A stretch of DNA of 64,000 nt from Chara braunii (Eukaryota > Streptophyta > Charophyceae > Charales > Characeae), in NCBI GenBank assembly GCA_003427395.1, contig BFEA01000617.1:801374-865373 (forward strand), given 5' to 3'. Positions 43,093 to 53,708 of the stretch are shown piece after piece. The stretch's first letter is position 1. Each line of letters opens with the position of its first letter. A model generated the notes under the pieces. It had not been told where the DNA came from and made no database searches. It was given only the letters and a program-made list of their open reading frames with translations. The position numbers were made by a program, and so were the translations under genes.

Positions 43093-43373
43093 TACTAGGC
43101 TACCAGCCGGGCCGCCCGGGTCCCTGGCGGCCAGCCCGTGCAAAGACCTAGGAAGACCCCAGCAAAAAAAAAAAAAAAAAAAAAAAAATCCCAAAAAGAA
43201 CTATGTTATGCAGAAAAATAAACGGACCAACTTTTGCCTCAGGGTCACATCGAAATTCTTCACCAAGTTTAGAATAAAAAATAAAATTTAAAAAGATTTA
43301 TTTTATTTTTATTATTTTTCTTTTTTTTGGCCCGGCCGGGCAAGTGACCCCAGGCCACTCTGGTAGCCTAGTA
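43093..43373. mobile_element. Small inverted-repeat element with TA ends (mariner-like MITE)
   Basis: Perfect 14-bp terminal inverted repeats: TACTAGGCTACCAG at 43,093-43,106 and its complement at 43,360-43,373, flanked on both sides by (TA)n. GC-rich subterminal blocks (CCGGGCC / GGCCCGG) also face each other. TA target use suggests Tc1/mariner-type mobilisation, which is inference. The interior holds the conserved core at 43,200-43,285. Confidence 0.75.
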
Positions 43374-43402
43374 TATATATATATATATATAAAGGGTCAC
43401 CA

Positions 43403-43446
43403 GCCCGTACGTACGGAGGTCCCCGGGCAGACCTCCGTACGTACGG
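43403..43446. repeat. Perfect 17-bp inverted repeat with 10-bp loop
   Basis: CCCGTACGTACGGAGGT is followed after CCCCGGGCAG by its exact reverse complement. The arms are themselves rich in GTAC palindromes. It is at the left end of the dispersed repeat copy 2. Confidence 0.9.
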
Positions 43447-44000
43447 GCGTTCGGGGTCCCGTACGGGGTCCGAACCTGACAGCGTTCGGCCCCCGCCAAA
43501 AATTATTTCAGGGCCTTAAAATAACTATGTTTTTCTGATTTCTTATTTGTGAGTTCCCTATAACGTGAGGTACATGCCTGAAAATTGTCAAGTCATTTGG
43601 CTAAGCCAAATAAGAATTAAAAATCGCCAAAAACGGCGGTGTCAAAACGTGCTCGCCCACGTCTTTCTTCACTTCTTTCTTTTTCTTTTCACTTTAGTTC
43701 GGGGTCTAAACAATTTTATTATTTTTTGAAAATTTTTTAGTAGGTTTTGTATTATGTGAAGCACACATCTGTAAATTTTCGGGGCATTTAGCTATGCCAA
43801 AAACAAATGACAAATCGCCAAAGATGGCGGTGTCGAAAACATGCTCGTGCACTCACTAAATTTAATTCTCTTTTTATTTTTACTTATTTTTATTATTAGT
43901 ATTTGTTTTCCGTATTTTATTTTTATTTCAAATTTGGTAAGGAATTTGGATGTAATGCTCAGGCAAATCTTGTATAATGTATTTTTCTCCATAGCATATG
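43428..44000. repeat. Dispersed AT-rich repeat, copy 2 (partner 26,990-27,580)
   Basis: Direct-orientation homologue of 26,990-27,580, with the same ordered landmarks and the same conserved core at its right end (43,925-44,000, minus orientation). Confidence 0.8.
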
Positions 44001-44146
44001 TGTTTTTCAGATTTTTTTGATGACAATGTTTTTTTTTTTTTTTTTTTTTTTGTTCCTCGTTCGGTCCGAACGGCCGAACGCATCCCCAAGGGATCCCATA
44101 CGTTCGGGCGTTCGGGTTCGGGCATTCGGCCCATCCCGAACGCCGG

Positions 44147-44226
44147 TTATATGTCCCTCATTTGTTGTCCTTTTCTCGCTCTCTGCCTACGGTTTACTGG
44201 GCAACCCTGTTTGGCGATATATATAT
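44147..44226 (+). repeat. Fragment of the ribozyme-associated tandem unit
   Basis: CATTTGTTGTCC-TTTTCTCGCTCTCTGCC-TACGGTTTACTGGGCA and GCGATATATATATA match the minus-strand unit at 6,835-7,036 (about 85 percent by eye), including the CTGCC hairpin. No CTGATGA core follows it. Confidence 0.75.
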
Positions 44227-44354
44227 ACAGGGTTGTAGAGTTTTAAAAACCCTGCAACCCCACATTTTTTGCTTTGCATTTCAACGTCGTTTTTTTATTT
44301 TTCTAAATAGAAACTGAGAAAAGAAGTAGATTCATAAAAAATAAAGTAATAAAA

Positions 44355-44700
44355 AACAGGTCCACATGGACAATGGATTTGAGTTCCAAGGGGAGGTAGA
44401 GAGACATTTAATACGGGACAACATTAAGATTTCCTACTCACTTGTACACTGGCCCCAAGCTAGTGGGCTGGTGGAAAATGCCAACTGAATGATCAAGACA
44501 ATCCTCAGACGGAATATCACCGTTGGAGATAACCAATCTTGGCCGATCATAATAGATCATATCTTGGCCGTCAATCGGGCTACCCCCACAAAAGTACCTA
44601 GGTGTCCCCGTTCCACCTACGGACCAGTGACCACCAGTGTATCTGGGATCCAACTGTCAATGTTGTTGGGTACAAAAGTTAGAGCCACTAGGGCGTGAAA
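44355..44700 (+). pseudogene. Element D: integrase core, second segment
   Basis: VHMDNGFEFQGEVERHLI (second catalytic Asp), SYSLVHWPQASGLVENAN (catalytic Glu), a TGA at 44,487, then WPIIIDHILAVNRATPTKVP. The last block matches WPDIVDHILVIHRS in element E. Confidence 0.8.
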
Positions 44701-44956
44701 AGGGGACAAGGCTCAGCACTACATGGACATGATGCCCAAGGCCTATCCAAGATTGGCCCGCGGGCAATAGAGGGTCATAAATCTGACATAGACCCGAGAC
44801 TACGAGAACAGCCACGTGTCAGTGGGCCCACTGCCCAACTATAAAGTCGGCAATTTGGAACACGTACGGAAGTTTGTGCGCTCCTCCATACTGCATCCTC
44901 GCTATACAGGCGTTTACGAGATTACGAAGTTAGAGCACAAGGCAGACGCTCCATGA
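44701..44956 (+). pseudogene. Element D: integrase C-terminal GPY-type domain
   Basis: Frames read DMMPKAYPRLARGQ, then NYKVGNLEHVRKFVRSSIL and HPRYTGVYEITKLEHKAD, the (G-D/N-L-V/E-x-V-R ... L-x-P-R-x-x-G-x-Y/F-x-I/V) domain that closes gypsy integrases. A stop follows at about 44,955. Confidence 0.75.
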
Positions 44957-45160
44957 AGCTTGCCCCCAAGCACAACAATCATGTCAGGCCCCTAACCAAG
45001 CATGTGACTGCACTACAGTCGTTTCAGCCCATAACTCGGCAGTTTCTTTGGCCCTTGCTCCTTCCTCAACTTCGTTTTCCTCTTTCTCCTGCATCCCTTC
45101 TGCTTCTCCCTTGTCCCCCAAATCTTCATCAGCAGGATCAAGGTCGTCAGACACTGCATA

Positions 45161-46140
45161 ATGAGTGAGCACGAGGTTAAGCTGGTCGAGCACTTACAGG
45201 CGCCGATTGCGGATCACCTGTTGAGGCACCAGTTTGTCGAAGAGCACCAGCTGCACTTTAAAGTCCAACAAGTAAGCGTGTTTGTGCTCGTCTCCGCCGA
45301 TCTAGCCACGTATTCGCTCGTGTGATCGAGTGACCTATGCAGGGGTATACGTGGATATCACCTACATGAGCACACGAGACTCAACACGGATCTTCATCCA
45401 GTTCCGAGCACTCAGGGTGTCAAAGACCTTTCCGCACAGCATCGCCACACCGGTCGAAGATATGATTCACTACCTGAAGAAGCGAGGGAGCCTGCACGAG
45501 CTTTTTTGAGGAGGAACGCCGCCAGGGTGGCCAGATCGATGGCCAAAGTGGAAGGACGCGCTGGCCATCGCTTTGCAATTTGCAAAGGCCAACTTCAACG
45601 GATCAAGGGAGGAGAACCTCAGCTGGTTCCCCAATTGTCGGCCCTTCTTCCCCCTGGTCCCCCACTAAATGCCTCCCTTCTTCTCATACACCAGCCTTCC
45701 CCACCATCTCACTGAAAGCCCATATCCTATGCACTTCCCGGAGCATCAAGTGGAGTTGTCCAACGTGGAGCGCATGTCGGTTGTGGACGAGGACACGTGG
45801 GAGCTGCATCGGGCCTTTGATCGATCAGTGGTATTGGGCATATTCTATTTCTACATGAATCACGAGGAGGGCGATCTAAGCGAGCACTTCACTGTATATT
45901 ACGCGATTATCAAGTTGAAGCCAGAGAAGGAGGGGACCGTACCATTGCGTGCGTTCGGGACGATCCGAGCGGACCGACCGGGGGTCCTGGAGCTTATTCA
46001 AATCAAGCTCCTCTCCACTGCCTAGGTGATTGCCATTGAAGAAGGCGATATCCAAATCCAGATCCGAACGAGAACTGCACCCCGGTGGGCGTACCATGCA
46101 TTGGTGATCCCGGATTACATTGATGAAGTGGGATAAGAGG
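45161..46140 (+). pseudogene. Element D: ORF3, post-integrase ORF of unknown function
   Basis: Starts at ATG 45,161 (MSEHEVKLVEHLQAPIADHL), about 200 bases after the integrase end. Blocks: VSVFVLVSADLATYSLV (TGA 45,323), then in another frame VTYAGVYVDITYMSTRDSTR with IFIQFRALRVSKTF (45,330-45,509). From 45,669 a long frame contains WELHRAFDRSVVLGIFYFYM and GVLELIQIKLLSTA. Three blocks align in order with element E ORF3 (MSFSTKKVLSARMLAPRGH, STIVFFSGDLTTV, NIDVGSIRTLRHEPIVSILA). No known domain, signal peptide or membrane span is visible. Confidence 0.6.
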
Positions 46141-46156
46141 TGATCTCAATCGAAGA

Positions 46157-46819
46157 TTGGTGGGTGCTGCAGCCACCGTCCTCATACCCTCACCCCACTG
46201 GCGGAAGGCACTCAAGAAGAGAAAGTGTGGTCGTCAGCCATCGCCAGAGGCTCAGGCTAGTCGGGTGGGACCTGAGGATGAAGCGGTGCAGTCTCCGCTA
46301 GCGACAACAAAAGTACCAGAGGTCTTACCTGACAAGCACCCTGACCCTATTGTCGGACCTTCGTCGTGGGTGCAACTTTTTGCGGACGAGCCCCTCCCCA
46401 ACATTTACGGGCTCTCGCACGAGAGCAATTCAGAGAGGACCCTCTCGGGCCTCTCCTTATCTGTCCTTCCAGATCTCAATCTCGATGGAACCGGTCCCGC
46501 CGCAGCAGCAACAGGAGGAGGAGGGATATCTTCTGGAGTTGGGCATCCTGCAACCCCTTCCTCCTTCCTCGCAGGATTGTCTCACCCCCGCGCCGCACCC
46601 CGGATGCTCCACTCCTTGTCATTAGTAGTTCCTCAGAGAAGGAACATCAACCGAACGGACCTTGATTACGCGGTGGTGCCCACTTCCATTCGGATCGAGG
46701 TGATCGAGGGGCCCCCACGTTGTGATCCGACATGGATGTCGTTCTTACAAGCGTCATATCAAGGATGTATAGTGGGAAGGTTGGCGGGGACGGTGATCTT
46801 CAAGGCGGGTGGCAGCTGA
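46157..46819 (+). pseudogene. Element D: downstream Pro/Ser/Gly-rich ORF, probably ORF3 tail
   Basis: 220-residue open frame: basic start (WRKALKKRKCGRQPSPEAQ), then Pro/Ser/Gly-rich, with LFADEPLPNIYGLSHESNSE and LSVLPDLNLDGTG. It lies where element E has its Pro-rich segment (55,521-55,294). I recognise no domain. It may be the disordered C-terminus of ORF3 or a separate ORF. Confidence 0.45.
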
Positions 46820-47533
46820 ACATGGTGTTCCATTTCCTCATCTTTGTTGCCTGCAGGTAAGAGAGGCGCCCATATACGGAGACACATCTGGTGGTAACAG
46901 GCCCGGGATGTCGTTCTTTGAGACAATGAGTCAACAAAGTGGATGTCGTTCTTTGAGACAATGAGTCAACGCCGTGGCGGATCTGGCGCCCCTTGTGTTG
47001 TCGCATGTCCTCGAGGCTTTCCTCTATCCGTCCTCCGTACAGCACCAGCTCAACGAAGTGGATGCTCCGATGACGCCCCCTGGAATGGCGACCTTTCTTC
47101 CTCCCTTCCCCCCATCCCTCAATCCCAATCTTGATTACTTCATCTAAGCTCGCTCTCTCCTCTCTCTTTATTCCCTTTCTCTCACTTGCCTTCTCTTTGT
47201 TTTTGTCCAATGATAATAATGGTGGTGAAAGAATGCAAGATGGGTCGTAGACTCATAGTGTAAAATAAAAGAATAATGCTCAACTGGGCAAGCTAACGAT
47301 GAAGTGGCCGCCCGATCGACTGTACAATTGTTAAAGAAGGCGTAAAGGTGCGGAGTGCACTTTCTGTAGATTAGTCGATGATCAAGGCCAATTGACGATA
47401 AAGCGGCCGCCTTGATCATCTCACCAACTTGGACATGTGGCCGGCAGTTAGGAGACTGCGTATCAAAGATGTGATAGGACAAGCTCCATACCCTGCAACT
47501 TCACCTACCCTTCGATCTAAAACCCGAAGTAAG
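46820..47533. other. No recognisable gene
   Basis: Expected place of the element D 3' LTR, but no match to 37,328-37,487 was found. A 35-bp tandem duplication lies at 46,906-46,975. The rest is short frames only. Confidence 0.45.
46906..46975. repeat. Perfect 35-bp tandem duplication
   Basis: GGATGTCGTTCTTTGAGACA begins at 46,906 and again at 46,941; identical over the first 30 bases. Confidence 0.9.
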
Positions 47534-47907
47534 CTGCTGCGTAGCACTGCGAACGTCTCCTCGCCCCTCCACGTTCGCGCGAAGAGCTCACGAACGTGTT
47601 CGGGCGAACATTTTTTTCCGTAAAAAAAAAACAGATACAAAAAATTGTTTTCTTTTTTGTTTTGGATTTTTAACTCACGTTCGGCTACGAATTTGAACTT
47701 GACTCAAAGGCAAACATTGCTTGTATTGTTGTTTAACATTACATTAATTTGCATGTATTTTTTTNTTNTTTTTCTGAGGGTTTTTTTTTTTTTTTTTTTT
47801 TTTTTTTTNTNTTCACGTTTGAAGGGTTTTGGCCCTTTGGCCGCTTGTTCGCGTTCGGGTGAACATGTTCGTGTTCGCCTCCGAACGTGAACACCATGCT
47901 ACGTAGG
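47534..47907. mobile_element. Inverted-repeat element related to 6,584-7,201
   Basis: The left end CTGCTGCGTAGCACTGCGAACG and the inverted right end CCTACGTAGCATGGTGTTCACG (gap bases apart) match the ends of the TTAA-flanked element. TAAG occurs on both sides (47,530-47,533 and 47,908-47,911), a 4-bp duplication. The conserved core is inside, on the minus strand at 47,680-47,755. The T-run includes several N. Confidence 0.7.
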
Positions 47908-50419
47908 TAAGCCCTAAAGTACGGATCTTGACTGATTACAGGAAATTAGGTGCGTTTTTTTACTTTTGTGGGCCAATTGCATGCATCTTTTGGGGTTGCC
48001 CCTTCCCTTGTTCAAATTAGTCTAGTACTGACCGTGCGGAAATTTCCAAAGAAACGGTTATAAGTTTCACTTGACAACAAGTTTTAATTTGCTTTGCATC
48101 AGCGCGCGCATGGCCGTTTTTGAATTCTTGCTTGCCACTCAAGCTCGCTCCCCGCTTTGAGCGTGCACGCCAACTTCCTTTCTTGTTGTCCTTTGTCTCC
48201 ACACACCACTTCTTCTCCCTCCAAACCCTTCGTCCGATCCCCTCCTCGTCCTTCGGTGCGATTGATTGGCCGACAGTTCGGATGGTCGGATCAAGATGTA
48301 AGAGCGAACTAAAATGCACGGCTTGAACGACCACCCCAAGGGCCCAAGTGAACGAATTTTTTGATCATCACGCCTGCGTAACTTCTGGAACCTTCTTCCT
48401 TCTCTCCTCCTCATCTACGACCTCGCTACCTGCACTACACGCTGGTGCCCTGCCGCCTTCCACACTTTAAATTTGCACACCCCTTCCTCTCACTCTCTTT
48501 GATCTTGGCTGGAATGCTGCGCGGGCTATGTGCGAGGTCCCCGACGCTGAACAGGCTCGACGTGCCCAAGGAACGGGGGGAGTGATGGCGTGGGGTGGAA
48601 ATAGTGGTAGACTTGGGGTATACCATTCGGAGGGACTAAGTGGTCGTGGAGACGGGAACATAGCAAGTGGCAGGCCTTATGGCTATGGTTGGCTAGCGTT
48701 CGATGGGTTGGTGGCTGTTCACACGGAGTGCCAACATTGTTGTAATTTTGAGTAGTGAGGGACTCACTTCTTCTCCATCGCTGCTTTGTGCAATGCATTG
48801 GTTGGGTGTGCTAAAGACCAAGTGTGGATGCTAAGTTGTGTGCATGGCTTTGGTTGTGAGTGTCTATGGATGCTGAATGCTTCGCTGTCAGAGGGTCAGT
48901 GAATGTACGGATGTGGAAAGACAGGATGATAGTCTTTGTTGTCATTGCGCACATGGGTGCGATCGCTGGGGTCATTTGGTCTTGGGCGTCTGCTTGCATG
49001 TATGAGTGTGCTGGAGCTCTCTGCTCCCCAACTAACTATCGATCCCTGCGCCTCGTGCGAGTGTGAGAACGTCTCCAACTTCTTTCTTTCCTTGCTCCCG
49101 CATGCAAGCGCCACATCGTGTCAATTTCCCAGTACACCCAGCCTGGCCGAGCGACGAGGGGCATCGGACATAACGATGTATTTGATCGGCCTGATCTCTC
49201 TGCCTCCCGGCCCTCGCCGTTTGGACAAGGTGACAATTTTGGTTGACGACGTTGTGTGTGACTACTTCCCTTTTTAATAGGTGGGAGCGGGCGGTGTAGG
49301 GCGAGTTGAGACTTGCATGGATTTGAGGTTCGCTAATCTGAACGTGAGCGTCGTGCTCCAACCTCACATTGATTCCCCATAGTGACCTTCCTCCTTTCCC
49401 AGTCGCAGACGAGGACGGTCTCTACCGCGATGCGGATGTACAGAGGGCGCTATTGGCACCAACGGGTTCACTTTTATAACCCGTCTAAGGCGTGTCATAT
49501 AGGGGGAACCGAGTTTGTTTTGATTCAGTGATTTTCTTCCCCGTCTCTGATTTTGCCTTATATGGACTTCACAGTGCTTCCGTGGTCTGCAGCCCACGCC
49601 ACGTGGAGGCCTCTGCTTAACTGCGGCTGGTGTCGGCTGGGGAACTGCTTCTGGCGAAGGATGGTGCTGGACTACGAACGTTCTGTCCAGTTCCCAGTTC
49701 TCTCCCCCAATGCGGAAGCTCTTCCGGCAATCTTTCGAACGAGGGTATCACTCCTCCCTCCTCCTTCAGATGACGAGACTTCGAGCCGATCGGACGGACT
49801 TTGTGGACCCGGCTTGGATGCTTGGGGTATCCCTTGTCTCCTTGGCCCCCACAACAAGGGCGGCGGGAAATTAACTAAAGAAAAGCGACTTTAGTCCTTC
49901 GAGGTTATATAGCGTTCGGGTCCCTAAGCCGATGGGCGGAATTTTGCCGATGCCCCGCCCTTCTGCGCTTATCTTATTTCTGGAATTTTTGCGGACCGAA
50001 ATCACCCTCGGAACTGAGGCAAGAACCCCAGTTTTGCCCTGGCAGTTCAACCCCCACCCAAAATCTTCGGCCATGCCCAAATTAGTCCGATCAGCGTTTC
50101 ATGAGTATGGGACGCTGCGCCGGGTGTGAGGTTGCGTATGACACCGCGATTTGCATGTCATTCCCACCCTATTTCTCTCAAAAAGTGCGACATTGAGCTC
50201 CCATGCGGTGATTGGTCTGTTTGCTGCATTCGCGTGATTGATCACACTCTCCCTGGATTGTCCTTCCCCTTTTTACCCTGTGCCTCACCTTTCCCTTTCC
50301 TTTGCGGAGATATGACCAGGGAGATTCCAATTCCAACCTGGAAACCACCTTCATTCTCAAAATCCTTGGCACACCCCCTATGGAGCTTGTCGGGCCTGAC
50401 TGCAACTCTGATCTCAATT
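47908..50419. other. No recognisable gene
   Basis: Balanced composition, short overlapping frames on both strands (longest about 113 residues) and no protein motif that I recognise. No splice-site pattern was convincing. Confidence 0.5.
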
Positions 50420-50505
50420 CTTTGTGACAGGTAACCTCACGCCCAGCTCTGCTTTCCAATCAGAGTTGGAAAGCAGTGCTGATTGTGAGGTTTCCTGTCA
50501 CAGAG
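50420..50505. ncRNA. Imperfect 40-bp hairpin, precursor-miRNA-like or foldback
   Basis: 5' arm 50,420-50,459 and 3' arm 50,466-50,505 pair at 34 of 40 positions, with single mismatches at arm positions 3, 13 and 29, a three-base internal loop at 22-24, and a 6-nt terminal loop. The arms hold TGTGACAGG, AACCTCAC and CTGCTTTCCAA. The strand that would be expressed cannot be told from sequence. Confidence 0.55.
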
Positions 50506-51960
50506 AGCTGAGCTTTGAAATGCACAGAGGAAGGGGGAGTGTTTGGGTTGGGGAATGGTGTGGGCAATTGGGTTGTGAACTGCATGTTTCCATGGCCCCA
50601 AAGAGGTACCTCTTCCCAATTGTTCACTGTAGTTCCTTTTCTTTTTTTTTTTCTTTTTTTTTCACTGTAGTTCTTGTAAGTCTCCTCAACAGGGTTTTGT
50701 CTGGGAACTGAGTAGTATGTTGTGAATCTGCTTTACTGTCTACTACGTATGGAAGTCCTGTCATTTCATAGACGGTAGGTGAGGGAAGACTGGCATTAGA
50801 ATTTGAGTACTTGAGATGGCAGCGCAAGAGCTCACCCGCTATATCCTCTACCAGGACTGTTTGATCATAAGTTTGACTACCTCTGTGGTGATCTGAGTTG
50901 GACGAGAGTTATTCGCGTGCTCCACATCCGTGCCTGCTGTCCCTGCAGTCTGTCAGTGCCCCACACCTGTGAAGGCCAAAGGTAAATCAGCTGTCATGTG
51001 TGCATGGTGTGCCCCATCCGTAAAAGAATTATGGGACGATTTTGATTTATTGGTGAGCAGTTGGCTACTATTACAGTAACTTTATCTCCTTTTGTTTCTG
51101 GCATTCTACAACCATCATTCTCTTTGTGCCCGTCCTGTGGTATTGCTGCAGGGGTGTGTGCGCTGACTCAGATTGTGGTGGTGGGACCACCATCTGTGTA
51201 GGTTTCTTTCTGATTAAACCACCAGTACTTCCATGACACTTTTCTCCGAACCTGGAAATGCCCCTGCGCACCAAAGAAAAAAGAACTGGAGGGCGTGGCC
51301 TCCTTTGGGCTGGTGCCGCCGGCCATTTTGCCCCGGAGGCCGAGCCCCTAAAGTTGTGGTGCGTATACGACAAGAGCCCGCGGCCACTGTATGGGCCCAG
51401 TACTGGTAGCTTAAGGCAGGCGCCCGACAGGTGTGGAAGATTACTTTTGGATTCCCATTGCCTGCCCATGTCTATTTCCCTATTTGTGCACTTGGGGGGA
51501 TCTGGAATACCCACCCCTTGAAATAGGATGATATCTTGTCTTTTATGAGGTTCTGAGCAAGAACGGGAGTTGTTAGGACCGGGGATTGGGGGCACAATGC
51601 ACCCACAAGAATATGGATTGACACCAATGCTGGTTCCCACAAAGACAGGTGCTTGACACCTCAGGTGCCTCCTTTGGATAGCTGTAGAGGGATTGGATGG
51701 GATGGGTCCTGAAACAATATGTGTGGAGAACTGTGAAAATTGATTGATTGGAGGGAGCTGTTATTAAGACCTGGCTAGAAAACTAGAAGGGGAGATAGGA
51801 TAAGAGGACATGGTTGGTTATTTCCCAGGAGGGGGGACTGGGTCAGTAGGAAGTAGGAGCTCCAGAAGTAGGAAGGGTGACTTATGCAGCCTCAAGGGAA
51901 TACAGCTCCAGGCTAGGAACTGATATGGCCAAAGTCCCAACAAACACTGTGCTGAGATGA
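50506..51960. other. No recognisable gene
   Basis: A 189-residue minus-strand frame (51,640-51,071) has no recognisable domain and a composition like the rest of the region. A T-rich tract is at 50,636-50,660. Confidence 0.5.
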
Positions 51961-51966
51961 TGTTCG

Positions 51967-52022
51967 TAAGGGACGCTGGACCCGGTTTCCAGCAGGTGAC
52001 GCTCCCCACCAATGGATGGAGC
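51967..52022 (+). repeat. Dispersed repeat shared with 4,728-4,790
   Basis: GGGACGCTGGACCCGG-type sequence through CACCAATGGATGGAGC matches the inverted copy at 4,728-4,790. Confidence 0.65.
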
Positions 52023-52888
52023 AGCCTGACAGGCAAAGCCTCAATTCCGGTGGGTCTCTTACGACCACCTGGATAGAGGCTTTGCACAACGGTTTTATCA
52101 ACAACCAAAAAAGAGGCAAGTACGTTCATGTCACGTTCGAGTATCGAATGGGCAAAAAAACACACGCCGGCAAAGAAAACCGCGCCGAGTTCAAAAAGGC
52201 GACGGAAGTGCTGACAGCTGTGGTGTCAGACCGGGTGTCATACTTGCAGGGATCAGCCGTGGTGTCAGAGGGGAAAAAAAAAAAAAAAAAAAACAGAAAA
52301 TGCCAAACGGACCCACCCCTACCGACCTCATCTTTCTGCTTCCTTCGCATAACCTCTGCTTCCCCATCTACGGGGGCACTTGTTGGTCCTCCCTCTATAT
52401 ACCGGACAGCGGTTGCAAACACCAGCACTAGGCCAGGGCTCTCCCAGCCTTAGTTGAAGCACTATCGAGCGAGCCTTGTTGCACAGGCACTTCAGTCGAC
52501 AAGCATGATCATTGTATACACTTTGTTTTTTTTTTCCCCGGACCCAATTTCTTTTGCCTTTAGGGTCTCAAAACATGCCGCGTCCGCCAACATTGTTGTT
52601 GAAAAAAAAAAGAAGAGCAGCCGTTGATTTGAGTTGGCACCGGGCGCGAAGCGAACATAACTCTCTTTTTGACAAACAAAGCCTATTAAAGCTGAAGCCG
52701 AATCAAATTTCAATCGATTTTTTGCATAGAAAAAATATTGCATAACAAAATAATCTATTGCGTGCTTTATCAACTTGCTCGATTGATCAAAACTCGTCTG
52801 ACACGGCAACGAGTTTACCACTTCCATCGGCGAACAACCGAACCCTTGGAACCTCGACCTTCCACCATTACTGATGGGGTAAGACTAT
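52023..52888. other. No recognisable gene
   Basis: Short frames and an A-run at 52,274-52,293. It may include flanking mitochondrial sequence of the rps12 insert, but nothing was identified. Confidence 0.45.
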
Positions 52889-53146
52889 GCCTTCACCATA
52901 TTCACTACAGTCACCTGTAAGAACTTTAGGAATTCCTTGTAAGTGTTTCACTCCTCGAATACAATGGTATTTTACACCAGGCAAATCTTTGACTCTACCT
53001 CCTTGAACCATAACAATAGAGTGCTCTTGTAAATTATGGCCTTCTCCCGAAATGTATGCAATAACCGCATTTCGATTGGTTAATCTCACTTTAGCTATTT
53101 TGCGTAAAGCTGAGTTGGGTTTTTTGGTGTTCTTGTAGAAACACGA
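52889..53146 (-). pseudogene. rps12: Mitochondrial-type rps12 fragment (nuclear insert)
   Basis: Minus strand encodes [20 protein letters not shown], then [20 protein letters not shown] and [20 protein letters not shown], the core of ribosomal protein uS12. K-I-A-K-V-R-L and [11 protein letters not shown] are mitochondrial-type; plastid uS12 differs at these positions. The last residues (GDCSEYGEG for GRSKYGA) have decayed, and the first about 45 residues do not match well although the frame stays open to 53,326. uS12 belongs to the small ribosomal subunit decoding centre. Confidence 0.85.
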
Positions 53147-53600
53147 AGGCATCAAGAATCTATCATCTTGAATCTTCTTATGCCGAAGACTCGTCAATAT
53201 TTGGTGTTTGATTGCATCGAAGCATTTGGACCTTCGGCCTTCTATGTACTGGCCCCTCGAAAATCTCGGCGTATCTGTTTCATACAAGTATGTTGCGAGT
53301 AGCCAGGCTCGCCAGAGTTGGAACATTTCAGGAAGCGTGGTTCACACACTGTTTACATGCTCACACAAAAAGGAGGGCAGAGTTAGTTTTGAGCATCAAA
53401 AAACCAATGTATCTTGGGATCCTCGCAATCATGCGTGACTCAAAAACAAGTGATTGGACAGAACACAATTGGAGATTAAAGACAATTAAAAAAAGAAAGG
53501 GGACGCGCGTTCATTCACCCTCATGCATACACACCAGGCAGATGTTCCGAGAGGATTCACTCAAGAAATCAGTAACAAAAATTGACCAACGACGGAATCA
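53147..53600. other. No recognisable gene; open frame upstream of rps12 fragment
   Basis: The rps12 frame continues upstream as an unrecognised 60-residue extension (53,326-53,147). The rest has short frames only. Confidence 0.45.
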
Positions 53601-53653
53601 AAACCTTACATAGAAGGTAAGGAGGAGAAAAAGACACTGTTCCACCATATCCC

Positions 53654-53654
<1 letters not shown>

Positions 53655-53704
<50 letters not shown>
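53655..53704. repeat. (TC)n microsatellite
   Basis: About 24 TC units near the putative LTR of element E, comparable to the tract at 3,727 in the LTR of element A. Confidence 0.95.

Positions 53705-53708
<4 letters not shown>

Larger units (their letters stand above)
42961..44350. mobile_element. Nested inverted-repeat and AT-rich elements inserted in element D integrase
   Basis: The integrase core is interrupted by about 1.4 kb containing: a 281-bp TA-flanked inverted-repeat element (43,093-43,373), a 17-bp palindrome (43,403-43,446), a copy of the dispersed repeat (43,428-44,000), a T-run, and a fragment of the ribozyme-associated unit (44,147-44,226). Confidence 0.7.

Noticed and set aside
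51071-51640. 189-residue minus-strand open frame
   Set aside because: No domain, no homologous blocks elsewhere in the window, and the length is not exceptional for GC-balanced DNA.
52889-53146. Plastid rps12
   Set aside because: Residues such as KIAKVRL and [11 protein letters not shown] are typical of the mitochondrial form; the plastid form has different residues there and is trans-spliced.
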